DNA of 64,000 nucleotides from Pseudomonas fluorescens Q2-87 (GTDB taxonomy: Bacteria; Pseudomonadota; Gammaproteobacteria; Pseudomonadales; Pseudomonadaceae). The notes under the pieces were generated by a model that saw only the letters and a program-made list of their open reading frames with translations, was not told the DNA's origin and made no database searches. Made by a program: the position numbers and the translations under genes. The stretch lies in assembly GCF_000281895.1 (NCBI RefSeq), contig NZ_CM001558.1:6265684-6329683 (forward strand). Direction: 5' to 3'. Below, piece by piece: positions 9,200 through 19,083 of the stretch (its first letter is position 1; every line of letters begins with the position of its first letter).

Positions 9200-10993
9200 T
9201 TAGAAAAGTTTGGAACAAGCTGCTTCGATGGACTCTTTTGAAGCGTCAGCCTCAACCAACCCTGCTAACTCCTTCAAGGCCGCCGGATCGGGTAAAGGCA
9301 AGGATTCAAGCTCATAGGCTGAAACTGCTACAGAACCACTGACGCAACGAAACGCACGGTCAGCCGCCCCGCTGTTCAAAAAAGCAGCAAGCACAGCAGT
9401 ATTAACTTTGGGAACGTCTGTGATGGGTCTGACCATGTTGATATGGTTCTCTATCACCACTCCGCCATGCGACTGAAGAAAATCTATTGGTAACGCAGCT
9501 GCGATAAGGCGGCGGCTCTGCTCTTTTGCAGTGGTGCGCTGTAAAAGTACGCAGGGCTGGGTCGTCACCAACCATTGATCAGAGGGCGCCAGCTCAAAAT
9601 AAGGAGCATGGTTCTTTTTCTCTGCTCTAAAAACAAACTCCCCATCGGCTGTAATTGCCTCAGCCCATATAAGCGGTAGCCGACTGCTACCAGCTTGGTA
9701 GGTCAGTTGCGATTTATGGCGATTCCAGACCAACGGCCCCGTACTGACTCTATATCCCCAGTCAACAAGACGATGGGGCATCTCAGAAAGCCTTCCCACA
9801 AGTTTCGTTTGGTTGGGATTCCGAGGTAACAGCCAAGGCAAAGTGCAGTCTTTAGGCAGGATGATTGACCCTGTCTCTCTAATTTCAGTCACACCGTCCG
9901 CAGATATTATTTCAGAGACAACAACAGGAACGGCTTCGCCAGCCTTACGGTAGGTGGTGAGAGCCATTTCTTGAAGAACATCATCAAAAACACCTTTACG
10001 GGCCGCAACGAAATCTATGGAAATCGGAGGTGCTTCTTGGCCAATCAACGCACGCAGATTTTTGAAATACCCCCCCGCCAAAAAAGAAGTAGGGGTAACA
10101 AAAGCGATCAACCCACCCGGTTTGGTTTGACGAATGGCAAAGTCCGTAAACAGTCCGTAAAGATTGGCATGACCGTATAGAGAGCGCTTATATAACTCGC
10201 GCGTTTCGACATCCAGCTTGGCTTTGCCATACGGCGGATTACCAATGACCAAATCGAATCCGTCTTTAGGCGGGCTATTCCGCAACGAATCACAAACCGT
10301 GATCATGACAGGTAAGCGCAGACCCGACGAGCGACTGATGGGCAGCAACACTGCGTCCAAAGTAACTTGACTGAGCCAGGCTCCGAACGGATCTATTTCA
10401 AAGCCATGCAGCCGGTTACCAATACTTTGCAGCAGCAGTCGCGGGCTGCATTGTGCAAGCTCCTTCATAATCCGCTGCGCAATGGGTGCGAGAAACGCAC
10501 CACCGCCACACGCCGGATCCAGAACACGACATTTCGCCCAATCAACATTCGCTGACGTGGCCTGATCGATAAGCCGCGCGGTTAGAGCTGGAGGCGTATA
10601 GAAAATCCCATACTCTCCGCGATGCTCCACGGGCAGCATACTGGTGTAGGTAAGGCCTATCTGATAGGCAGCCGTCTCAGCATCGAATTCTGAGGCCGCC
10701 GTACCGATCTGCTCGGCAAGCAAGCTGGCGGCGTCTGAAAGTGTTGAGGTTTCAAATTCGGCAATCGGTGCACGAAGCTCCTGAGGAGCGATTTCATCTT
10801 GGTTGAGGCCGCGCCACCAAGCTTCAATTAGCCGAACGCCAAATGCTCTTGCCAAGCTCAACTGTTTGTCTATGGGGAACCCGGCAGCCAATGCACGAGC
10901 CGTAGCCCTGGCAGTAACCAACGACTGAACCGGTACCTTCAAAGCAAATGGAACGTCCAGCTCAGCAAATGTCATTTGCGCCTCTTTTGCCAT
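9200..10993 (-). CDS. Type II N6-adenine DNA methyltransferase (partner of the BsuBI/PstI-type nuclease)
   Basis: A 597-residue N6-adenine methylase. The SAM-binding motif I is LDPACGGGAFL (residues 159-168) and the catalytic motif IV is NPPY (252-255); GEYGIFYTPPALT just before motif I is typical of these enzymes. The C-terminal third (YRVSTGPLVWNRHKSQL onward) is the probable target-recognition domain. It protects host DNA from the downstream endonuclease. Start 10993 follows a G-run; an ATG at 10975 preceded by AGAGG is an equally good candidate. A LexA-type palindrome lies about 150 bases upstream (11144-11159). No controller (C) protein gene is seen. Confidence 0.87.
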   Translation of the reverse strand: MAKEAQMTFAELDVPFALKVPVQSLVTARATARALAAGFPIDKQLSLARAFGVRLIEAWWRGLNQDEIAPQELRAPIAEFETSTLSDAASLLAEQIGTAASEFDAETAAYQIGLTYTSMLPVEHRGEYGIFYTPPALTARLIDQATSANVDWAKCRVLDPACGGGAFLAPIAQRIMKELAQCSPRLLLQSIGNRLHGFEIDPFGAWLSQVTLDAVLLPISRSSGLRLPVMITVCDSLRNSPPKDGFDLVIGNPPYGKAKLDVETRELYKRSLYGHANLYGLFTDFAIRQTKPGGLIAFVTPTSFLAGGYFKNLRALIGQEAPPISIDFVAARKGVFDDVLQEMALTTYRKAGEAVPVVVSEIISADGVTEIRETGSIILPKDCTLPWLLPRNPNQTKLVGRLSEMPHRLVDWGYRVSTGPLVWNRHKSQLTYQAGSSRLPLIWAEAITADGEFVFRAEKKNHAPYFELAPSDQWLVTTQPCVLLQRTTAKEQSRRLIAAALPIDFLQSHGGVVIENHINMVRPITDVPKVNTAVLAAFLNSGAADRAFRCVSGSVAVSAYELESLPLPDPAALKELAGLVEADASKESIEAACSKLF

Positions 10994-11143
10994 ACACCCC
11001 CCATAGCGGGTCGCGATTCTACCTTGCTTTGAAGGTCAAGACGCCCCGGCTATCGCCCTTACGCGATGTTGCGTTAAAAAAAGGTAATCAACAATTAGCA
11101 ATTGGCTCGGCAAACCTAGCCATCAGCTTAAAGGCCGATAAAA

Positions 11144-11159
11144 CTGTATGAATATACAG
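11144..11159. promoter_or_regulatory. LexA (SOS) box candidate
   Basis: CTGTATGAATATACAG has the CTG-N10-CAG form of a LexA operator and, from memory, differs by one base from the P. aeruginosa consensus CTGTATAAATATACAG. It lies 150 bases upstream of the methyltransferase start and about 30 bases past the 3' end of the frameshifted small gene, so the only intact gene it could control is the restriction-modification operon. Confidence 0.7.
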
Positions 11160-11187
11160 CTTTATCGTAGCAATGCTAATTCATCGG

Positions 11188-11521
11188 CTAAACGGTTGAG
11201 CTGACTGAACCTGTCTGGCTTGCAGACGGATTGCTATTAGCCGGCGCCTGGAGATCACCCTCTCCATCGACGCGCCATCCCAACACCTCCAACGCATCGC
11301 AACCGTCCTGCAACAGCAGATGCGCGGCGCAGGTGAAGTGCTCCAGGTCATAAACCCTCGGCGTTTTTCATGCATAGACAGGAAATGCTGTTGAGTAAGT
11401 CTCGAGCAGCTTTTATACGATGGGCAGCCGTTTCCAACAGATCGGAGGCACTGGCTTCCGTGTCGATAAACAGTGTGGCTCCGACGCTGGTATTTGCTTG
11501 AAGGGGGTAATACTTGATCAT
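11188..11521 (-). pseudogene. Small Pseudomonas hypothetical protein gene, frameshifted
   Basis: From an ATG at 11521, preceded by AAGAGAG, the minus strand reads MIKYYPLQANTSVGATLF and on for 57 codons to a stop at 11348. The adjacent frame takes over at about 11355 with YDLEHFTCAAHLLLQDGCDA and continues to a stop at 11188 (ending SSTV). The two halves fit together as one helical protein of about 110 residues, a type of short acidic hypothetical protein common in fluorescent pseudomonads; I cannot assign a function. Total length is one base more than a multiple of three, so a one-base insertion or two-base loss near 11350-11360 broke the frame. A structured leader (11577-11649) precedes it. 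Confidence 0.65.
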
Positions 11522-11576
11522 CGGGTTGCTCTCTTGAGTTAAGAGCTACCACCGTTCGCGGCTAAACGAATATGGT

Positions 11577-11649
11577 GGCAGCTGTACGCGGGTTAGCCGA
11601 CCGGACAAGAGAATCCGGCACACCCGAAGATGTCCCCCGCACAGCCGCC
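11577..11649 (-). ncRNA. Structured leader RNA candidate upstream of the frameshifted small gene
   Basis: On the minus strand GGCGGCTGTGCG (from 11649) pairs over 12 contiguous positions, two of them G-U, with the 3' arm CGTACAGCTGCC ending at 11577. Inside are two hairpins: ACATC-TTCG-GGTGT, with the very stable C(UUCG)G tetraloop, and CCGGA-N8-TCCGG. The result is a closed three-way-junction shape 55 bases ahead of the small gene's ATG. Such defined folding in a 5' leader suggests a regulatory RNA element; I cannot match it to a named family. Confidence 0.5.
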
Positions 11650-12100
11650 ATAAATGTAAAAACATTGGGCGACAAAAAGCGCCGCCATCGGGGGCGCCCG
11701 TGCACTCTTGTTCGACCGGCTAAGATCGATCACCGATTAGTCGATGACGAGAGAACTATAGGCGAGGCCCCAACGAAACAACGCTGAGTTTCTGTATCTC
11801 GGAACCATCCTACGCGAAACACGGAATGGGTCTACAAAGCTTAATTTTGATCGGCCGGAAGCCTACCATCACGAACCCAATCTGTATCGAGCGGTTGATG
11901 CCCGATAAAATTGAAAGGTCCGAGCAGGCTGTAGGGCAAAGCTCAGCCCCATGAAATCCAACGACACGACACGCTGATCGCAGCACAAGCAGCCTACAAA
12001 TTTCATCCGCCGAATCTTGCTCTCGCAGCGAACAAGGCTGGCATCGCCACCCAGGCCGGAATTTTTACAGTGAGACCTCCGTCATAAAAAGGTCCACTCG
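11650..12100. other. Gene-poor intergenic stretch
   Basis: About 450 bases of relatively AT-rich DNA between the structured leader and the autotransporter. I see no convincing open frame. The sequence AACATTGGGCGACAAAAAGC just beyond the leader may be part of the small gene's promoter and leader region. AGTGAGACCTCCGTC at 12069-12083 is a weak ribosome-binding region for the autotransporter. Confidence 0.5.
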
Positions 12101-14239
12101 ATGCCAACCCAACCTTCATTTCTGCCCCAACATCTCGCGCTGGCGATAGCTTTGGCACTTGGCTGCGCCGAGGTTTCCATGGCTCAGTCAGTTGCCGAAA
12201 CTCCCACGACGGCTGTTCTTCAGGAGCGTCTCAAGACCCTCGAAGAAGCTACAGATACCAAGCATCACACTGTCTCCACCGCCCGCAAAGGCGGCATGAA
12301 ACTGACTAAGGCCAACGATCTGGTCAACGTCACCGCAAAGGGTGCGTTCAGCGGGCCTGTTGATGGAGGTGGCGGAAACAACGTTCTTCGATTGGGCGAT
12401 GCCCTGAGCCCAAGATTGGCTGAAACCCGCAATTTCGAAGCTTTGCACGTCACGAAAAACGAATGGGAACACACCGGGAATTTTGGCGGTTGGGCAGTGA
12501 TTGAAGCGCAAACCAAACTCGTAAATATCGGCCATATCGACGGACAAGTCGGGGTGCTCGGTACGTTCGATAACAAGGGGGTTGTCGCCAATCGCGTCAT
12601 CGTCGAGCCAGACGCCCATATGACCAACTCAGGCACGGTGAATGGCGCTGTCCATGTACGCGAGAAGGCCCGCTTCAGCGGCAGTGGATCTGTTGAGTTC
12701 CTGAGCGTGGCGGGCCAGCTGAAGGTCGGTCCTGAAATCGGCGCACCCTCGATCAACGGAAACCTTGAACTGTTGAAAGACGCCGAGCTGATCTACGGCA
12801 TCGATGCCGCGGGCGCCAGCGCCACGATCAATGTCGCAGGCACCGCGACCCTGAACGACGCGACCCTGAGGATCGACGCCGTAGAGGTTGAGAACATGGG
12901 CACAAGCCAGCACACCGTGATCCGTGCGAAGCAGATTGAAGGGAAGTTCGGCACGGTCATCGATAACCTTCCCTTCATGACCGCGACCCCACACTACAAC
13001 GGGACGGAGGTTGGCCTGGCTTATGCGCGTAATGACGTTCCGCTGAAGGCTGCTGCGAAGAACGAAAACGCTGAAAGATTCACTGGCGGTATCGAAAAAC
13101 CACAACGGGTCACAGCACTGCCACCCAAGCCTGTCGGCAACGTAGCGGTTTTTCAGGCACCTGCCACACTGCCGAAGGTCGATAGTCCAGCACAACACCC
13201 CAGCAAAACGCAGCCAGTCGCCAGCACTGAGCCGAAACCCAACGCCGCCATCACCGCCCTGCTCGGCACCAACATGACCACCGCCGCCGATGCCATTGAC
13301 CAACTCAGCGGTTACGACACCGCCGATCTGGGCAACGCCACCCTGAGCAGCGTCGCGCCGATTGCCACAGGCTTACTCTCTACCATGGGCCGCAAAACCT
13401 CGGGGGGCGGGCAAGATAACGGTCAGGTCTGGGTCCAGGCTGTCGGCCACAACGGAAGTCTCGCCAAGCAATTGGGAAGCTATGCCATGAAGCATTCGAC
13501 CAAGGGGGTGATGCTGGGCACCGACTGGGCGATCAGCCCCGATTGGCGGCTAGGGATCATCGGCGGCAAGACGCAAACCCGGCTGGACAGCCATCAGTTC
13601 GAAGGCGCACTCGACAGCTGGCTCGCGGGCGCATACGCCTTGCGCCAGGACGGGCCTCTGGCCCTGCGCCTGGGCGCCGTTTATGGCAGCCATGACGGCA
13701 GCACCAAGCGTCACGTTGCCTTCAACCGTTACAGGGACAACCTCAAGGGCAGTTACGAAGCCAACACGCATCAAGTCTTTGGGCAGGTTGGCTACCGGTT
13801 AAATATCGCCCATCTCGATATCGAGCCCTACGCCCACTTGGGTTATCAACGCTATCAACGCGAGCGCTACAGCGAAAAAGGTGGGGACGCCGCAGTGCAA
13901 TACAACGACCAGACCCAGGATCACTACAGCACCGATCTTGGTCTGCGCCTGGCCCGGCCCTTTACGTTTGACCAAGGCATGGCATTGACGCCCCGACTGG
14001 ATGTCAGTTGGAGGCATTTATACGGCGACATCAAAGGTAGCTCCCAGCAGCGCCTGATCAGTGGAGGAAACACCTATCGCATCGAAGGTGTCGAGCTGGA
14101 CCGTGACAGCCTGCTCGTGCAAGCGGGGCTGGACTTGGCCGTCTCGCCACGTCACATCCTGGGATTGAGTTACCGCAGTGAAACTGGGCAGGACAACCGC
14201 AGCGGTTCGCTAATGGGCCAATGGCGGATGATGTTCTGA
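12101..14239 (+). CDS. Autotransporter (type Va) with outer-membrane beta-barrel
   Basis: A 712-residue type V secretion protein. Residues 1-28 form a signal peptide (LALAIALALG, cleavage near SMA-QS). The passenger, about residues 30-330, is short and contains beta-solenoid-like repeats (FDNKGVVANRVIVEPDAHMTNSG, GNLELLKDAELIYGIDAAG). A Pro/Lys-rich linker (about 330-385) leads to a helix and then the C-terminal barrel from about residue 435 (GQVWVQAVGHNGSLAKQLG) to the terminal Phe of QWRMMF, the BAM-recognition residue. No protease triad or lipase GDS motif is visible in the passenger, so it looks like an adhesin-type surface protein. It stands alone, convergent with pycB. Confidence 0.85.
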   Translation: MPTQPSFLPQHLALAIALALGCAEVSMAQSVAETPTTAVLQERLKTLEEATDTKHHTVSTARKGGMKLTKANDLVNVTAKGAFSGPVDGGGGNNVLRLGDALSPRLAETRNFEALHVTKNEWEHTGNFGGWAVIEAQTKLVNIGHIDGQVGVLGTFDNKGVVANRVIVEPDAHMTNSGTVNGAVHVREKARFSGSGSVEFLSVAGQLKVGPEIGAPSINGNLELLKDAELIYGIDAAGASATINVAGTATLNDATLRIDAVEVENMGTSQHTVIRAKQIEGKFGTVIDNLPFMTATPHYNGTEVGLAYARNDVPLKAAAKNENAERFTGGIEKPQRVTALPPKPVGNVAVFQAPATLPKVDSPAQHPSKTQPVASTEPKPNAAITALLGTNMTTAADAIDQLSGYDTADLGNATLSSVAPIATGLLSTMGRKTSGGGQDNGQVWVQAVGHNGSLAKQLGSYAMKHSTKGVMLGTDWAISPDWRLGIIGGKTQTRLDSHQFEGALDSWLAGAYALRQDGPLALRLGAVYGSHDGSTKRHVAFNRYRDNLKGSYEANTHQVFGQVGYRLNIAHLDIEPYAHLGYQRYQRERYSEKGGDAAVQYNDQTQDHYSTDLGLRLARPFTFDQGMALTPRLDVSWRHLYGDIKGSSQQRLISGGNTYRIEGVELDRDSLLVQAGLDLAVSPRHILGLSYRSETGQDNRSGSLMGQWRMMF

Positions 14240-14243
14240 CGGA

Positions 14244-14271
14244 CAAAAAAAAGGGGAGCACATGCCCCCCC
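14244..14271 (-). terminator. Rho-independent terminator for the pycA-pycB operon
   Basis: Read on the minus strand, a GGGG...CCCC hairpin with inner GC pairs is followed by nine consecutive T residues (the A-run at 14244-14252 on the plus strand). It sits about 30 bases beyond the pycB stop and in the convergent gap with the autotransporter gene. Confidence 0.75.
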
Positions 14272-14302
14272 GAGGTTAAAGCGTTGTATCGAGGCTGTTA
14301 AC

Positions 14303-16117
14303 TCAGCCTTCGATCTCGATCAGGATCTCGCCCGGATTGACGCGGTCGCCCTTGGCCACATGAATCGCGGTGACCTTGCCGGCGATAGCCGCCTGCACTT
14401 CGGTTTCCATCTTCATGGCTTCGGTGATCAGCACCGCTTGGCCGGCCTTCACCACGTCGCCTTCCTTGACCAGCACATCGACGATGTTGCCCGGCATGGT
14501 GGTGCTGACGTGGCCCGGCGCGGTGGCTTGCTTGCGCTTGCTGCTGCCGCCGCTGACAAACTCGTTGAGCGGTTCGAAGACGACCTCTTCGGGCATGCCG
14601 TCGATGGAGAGATAGAAGTGCCGCTTGCCCTCAGCCTTGACGCCCACTCCGGTGATGTCGACGCGATAGGTCTCACCGTGAACGTCGATGACGAACTCGG
14701 TTGGCACACCTTCGCCACCCGCTGAACTCACGCTGCCCGCTTCTGGGATAGGCAACAGTACTTCTGGGGTCAGGGTGCCGGCTTCGCGTTCTTCGAGGAA
14801 TTTGCGACCGATGTCCGGGAACATGGCGTAGGTCAGCACGTCCTCTTCGGACTTGGCCAACGCGCCGATTTCCCCACGCAGCTTGGTCATCTCCGGCTTG
14901 AGCAAATCGGCCGGACGCACATCGATCACGTCTTCGCTACCGATGGCCTGGCGGCGCAGCTTCTCGTTCACCGAACCCGGCGCCTTGCCATAGCCGCCCT
15001 GCAGATAGAGCTTCACTTCGTTGGTGATGGTCTTGTAGCGCTCACCGGCCAGCACGTTGAAGAACGCCTGGGTGCCGACAATCTGCGAAGTCGGGGTCAC
15101 CAATGGCGGGAAGCCGAGGTCTTCGCGCACTCGGGGGATTTCCGCGAGCACTTCGTTCATGCGGTTCAGGGCGCCCTGCTCTTTCAGCTGGTTGGCGAGG
15201 TTGGAAATCATCCCGCCCGGTACCTGGTTGACCTGGACGCGGGTGTCGACTGCGGTGAACTCGCTTTCGAACTGGTGGTATTTCTTGCGCACGGCGTAGA
15301 AGTACAAGCCGATTTCCTGAAGCAGTTCCAGGTCCAGGCCGGTGTCGAACTCGCTGCCCTTGAGGGCGGCGACCATCGATTCAGTACCCGGATGGCTGGT
15401 GCCCCAGGCAAAGCTGGAGATGGCGGTGTCGATATGATCGGCACCATTTTCAATAGCCTTGAGCTGGCACATCGCAGCCAGGCCCGCGGTGTCGTGGGAA
15501 TGGATGAAGACTGGCAGCGACTGCTCGCTCTTCAGCGCCTTGACCAGTTCGCCAGTGGCATACGGGGTCAACAGGCCGGCCATGTCCTTGATCGCCACCG
15601 AGTCGCAACCCATGGCTTCCATCTGCTTGGCCTGGGCCACGAACGCATCGATGGTGTGCACCGGGCTCGTGGTGTAGGCGATCGTGCCCTGGGCATGTTT
15701 GCCAGCTGCCTTCACCGCCTCGATGGCGACCTTCAGGTTACGCACGTCGTTCATCGCATCGAAAATACGGAACACATCGATGCCGTTGACCGCAGCCTTG
15801 GCGACGAACGCCTTGACCACGTCATCGCTGTAGTGGCGGTAGCCCAGCAGGTTCTGGCCGCGCAGCAGCATTTGCAGGCGAGTGTTGGGCAGCGCGGCGC
15901 GCAGTTGGCGCAGGCGCTCCCATGGATCTTCCTTCAGGAAGCGCACGCAGGCGTCGAACGTCGCGCCGCCCCAGACTTCCAGGGACCAATAGCCGACTTT
16001 GTCGAGCTTGTCGCAGATCGGCAGCATGTCTTCGGTGCGCATGCGGGTGGCGAGCAGCGATTGGTGGGCGTCGCGCAGGATTGTGTCGGTAACAAAGATC
16101 TTCTTGGACATGGTCAT
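14303..16117 (-). CDS. pycB: Pyruvate carboxylase subunit B (carboxyltransferase plus biotin carrier; oxaloacetate decarboxylase alpha-like)
   Basis: This 604-residue subunit transfers the carboxyl group from carboxybiotin to pyruvate, giving oxaloacetate for anaplerosis. The N-terminal TIM barrel shows the family start VTDTILRDAHQSLLATRMRTEDML and the metal-site HSHDTAGLA. The conserved carboxylase region follows, and a C-terminal biotinyl domain carries EAMKMETEV with the biotin acceptor K569. The Pro/Ser/Thr-rich linker before it serves as a swinging arm. It lies 6 bases downstream of pycA, clearly the same transcript, and ends in a strong terminator. The fused carrier and absence of beta/gamma membrane subunits favour the two-subunit pyruvate carboxylase over the sodium-pumping decarboxylase. 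Confidence 0.93.
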   Translation of the reverse strand: MTMSKKIFVTDTILRDAHQSLLATRMRTEDMLPICDKLDKVGYWSLEVWGGATFDACVRFLKEDPWERLRQLRAALPNTRLQMLLRGQNLLGYRHYSDDVVKAFVAKAAVNGIDVFRIFDAMNDVRNLKVAIEAVKAAGKHAQGTIAYTTSPVHTIDAFVAQAKQMEAMGCDSVAIKDMAGLLTPYATGELVKALKSEQSLPVFIHSHDTAGLAAMCQLKAIENGADHIDTAISSFAWGTSHPGTESMVAALKGSEFDTGLDLELLQEIGLYFYAVRKKYHQFESEFTAVDTRVQVNQVPGGMISNLANQLKEQGALNRMNEVLAEIPRVREDLGFPPLVTPTSQIVGTQAFFNVLAGERYKTITNEVKLYLQGGYGKAPGSVNEKLRRQAIGSEDVIDVRPADLLKPEMTKLRGEIGALAKSEEDVLTYAMFPDIGRKFLEEREAGTLTPEVLLPIPEAGSVSSAGGEGVPTEFVIDVHGETYRVDITGVGVKAEGKRHFYLSIDGMPEEVVFEPLNEFVSGGSSKRKQATAPGHVSTTMPGNIVDVLVKEGDVVKAGQAVLITEAMKMETEVQAAIAGKVTAIHVAKGDRVNPGEILIEIEG

Positions 16118-16123
16118 GATTCC

Positions 16124-17539
<1,416 letters not shown>

Positions 17540-17663
17540 TTGGAGGTTCCCTTGAGCCGGTGATACCACGACCTGGGATCCAGGCCGACGCGTGACCAGA
17601 TGTAACAATTGGTCGCACCTCCACACTAGCCCTGGCTGTTGATTAACAAAAATGAATAATTAT

Positions 17664-17699
17664 TGGGCCATGCATAAGCAAAGACTTATAGTTGGCCCA
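17664..17699. promoter_or_regulatory. Nested inverted repeats, probable LysR-type operator for pycA
   Basis: Outer arms TGGGCCA (17664-17670) and TGGCCCA (17693-17699) enclose inner arms ATAAG (17674-17678) and CTTAT (17685-17689). The inner ATAAG-N6-CTTAT has the T-N11-A form bound by LysR-type regulators. It is centred between the divergent pycA and LysR genes, closer to the latter, as expected for an activator site that also governs autoregulation. Confidence 0.6.
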
Positions 17700-17726
17700 T
17701 TCGTCATGGTCCAGAGTGTGTAGAAA

Positions 17727-18689
17727 ATGCGTAAGTCATTGATGCGTATGACGTTGCGTCAATTGCAGATTTTCAACGAGGTGTGCGACTTGAGGTCCTA
17801 CAGCCGCGCAGCCGATGAAATGTCTCTCACCCAGCCGGCCGTTAGCCTACAGATCCGGTCCCTTGAAGAGCTGATTGGCCAGCCGCTGTTCGAGTATGTG
17901 GGCAAAAAACTCTACATGACCGAGGCCGCCGAAGCGCTGCAACGGGCCAGCCGGGACATTTTTGGACGCCTGGAGAACCTCGACATGCAGCTTTCGGACA
18001 TGCAAGGCTCGCTGCAGGGTCAGCTGAAGCTCGCCGTTGAATCCAGCGCCAAGTACTTCGTTCCGCACCTGTTCGCTGCGTTCAAGCGCCAGCATCCGGA
18101 GGTCAACCTGAACCTCACCGTGGTCAATCGCGGCCAGGTCATTCGACGGCTGTCGGACAACCGGGACGACGTGGTGATCATGTCCATGGTGCCGCAGGAC
18201 ATGGGCCTGGAATTCCTGCCGTTTCTCAACAATCCCATCGTGGCCGTGGCCCCGCCGGATCATCCGTTGTGCCACATGGGCCCGCTGCGCTTGCAGGACC
18301 TGGAACCCTACACGTTGCTGCTGCGCGAGCCGGGGTCAGGCACGCGGCTGGCGTGCGAGGAGTATTTCAAGGAGAAACGGGTGCACTTCACGCAGACACT
18401 GGAGGTGGCTTCGGCGGAGGCCCAGCGCGAGTGCGTGGTGGCCGGGCTGGGCGTGGCGCTGTTGACGCGCCACGCCGTGAGCCGGGAGTTGTCTTCCGGT
18501 GCGCTCGTCGAACTGCCGATAGAAGAGTTGCCGCTGTATCGCAGTTGGTGCCTGGTACAGGCCAGGGCGAAACGCTTGTCGCCGGTGGCCCACGCCTTCC
18601 TGGCGTTCGTTCGCGCCGAGCGCGCTCAGATCATCGGTCTGGTTGAGCGCTTCGACGGGAAGCCGCCGGCGTTGCCTGCCAGTAATTGA
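17727..18689 (+). CDS. LysR-type transcriptional regulator divergent from pycAB
   Basis: A 320-residue LysR-family regulator: N-terminal winged helix-turn-helix (MTLRQLQIFNEVCDLRSYSRAADEMSLTQPAVSLQI split over residues 8-43), linker helix, then a periplasmic-binding-protein-like effector domain from about residue 98. Three in-frame ATGs lie within the first eight codons; the third gives the usual MTLRQLQIF start. The position opposite pycA and the ATAAG-N6-CTTAT palindrome between them suggest control of pyruvate carboxylase. Its last 59 bases overlap the 3' end of the small antisense gene at 18631-18840. Confidence 0.9.
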   Translation: MRKSLMRMTLRQLQIFNEVCDLRSYSRAADEMSLTQPAVSLQIRSLEELIGQPLFEYVGKKLYMTEAAEALQRASRDIFGRLENLDMQLSDMQGSLQGQLKLAVESSAKYFVPHLFAAFKRQHPEVNLNLTVVNRGQVIRRLSDNRDDVVIMSMVPQDMGLEFLPFLNNPIVAVAPPDHPLCHMGPLRLQDLEPYTLLLREPGSGTRLACEEYFKEKRVHFTQTLEVASAEAQRECVVAGLGVALLTRHAVSRELSSGALVELPIEELPLYRSWCLVQARAKRLSPVAHAFLAFVRAERAQIIGLVERFDGKPPALPASN

Positions 18690-18840
18690 ACTCCACCGTG
18701 TCAGGGAATTCGCTGATCTCAGCCAAGAGCTGGCGTTGCTCACAGCGGTCTTCGATTGCACGACGAAACGCCATGCGGCGCTGGTCTTCCTGCTGACGAC
18801 GGGTTTTGACGGCGCTGCGTTCTTCGTAGGACTGGGTCAT
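18631..18840 (-). CDS. Small conserved Pseudomonas protein, PA3496-like
   Basis: A 69-residue basic, highly charged protein beginning MTQSYEERSAVKTRRQQEDQ and continuing with RRMAFRRAIEDRCEQRQL. This VKTRRQQEDQRRM-type start resembles the short Pseudomonas family annotated PA3496-like putative envelope integrity protein. A GGGAG ribosome-binding site lies 7 bases before the ATG. The coding sequence overlaps the end of the convergent LysR gene by 59 bases, so both frames are used there. No signal peptide or membrane segment is visible; function is not known from sequence. Confidence 0.65.
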   Translation of the reverse strand: MTQSYEERSAVKTRRQQEDQRRMAFRRAIEDRCEQRQLLAEISEFPDTVEFNYWQATPAASRRSAQPDR

Positions 18841-18940
18841 GTCGAGACTCCCAAGACGTATACGGGAGCTTTACGATGAAGGCACGGGATGACGGTTTGG
18901 CGGCGCGAAGATTACAAGACGATGAATTCGGGCGGTGTCC

Positions 18941-19064
18941 CCTGTGACGAGGGAGCTTGCTCTCGCTCGGCTGCGCAGCAGTCGCAAACCTGTCAACGCG
19001 GTGTGCCTGGATAACCGTTGGGGGTCGCTTCGCAACCCAGCGGGAGCAAGCTCCCTCGCCACAG
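18941..19064. repeat. REP doublet (REPIN-like)
   Basis: Left REP GACGAGGGAGCTTGCTCTCG and right inverse AGCGGGAGCAAGCTCCCTCG frame about 80 bases of partly palindromic spacer. It shares its core with the doublet at 5261-5353 but has one substituted arm. It lies between the small PA3496-like gene and the 3' end of the RpiR gene. Confidence 0.82.
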
Positions 19065-19083
19065 AAGCCCCCCCAGACCGGGC

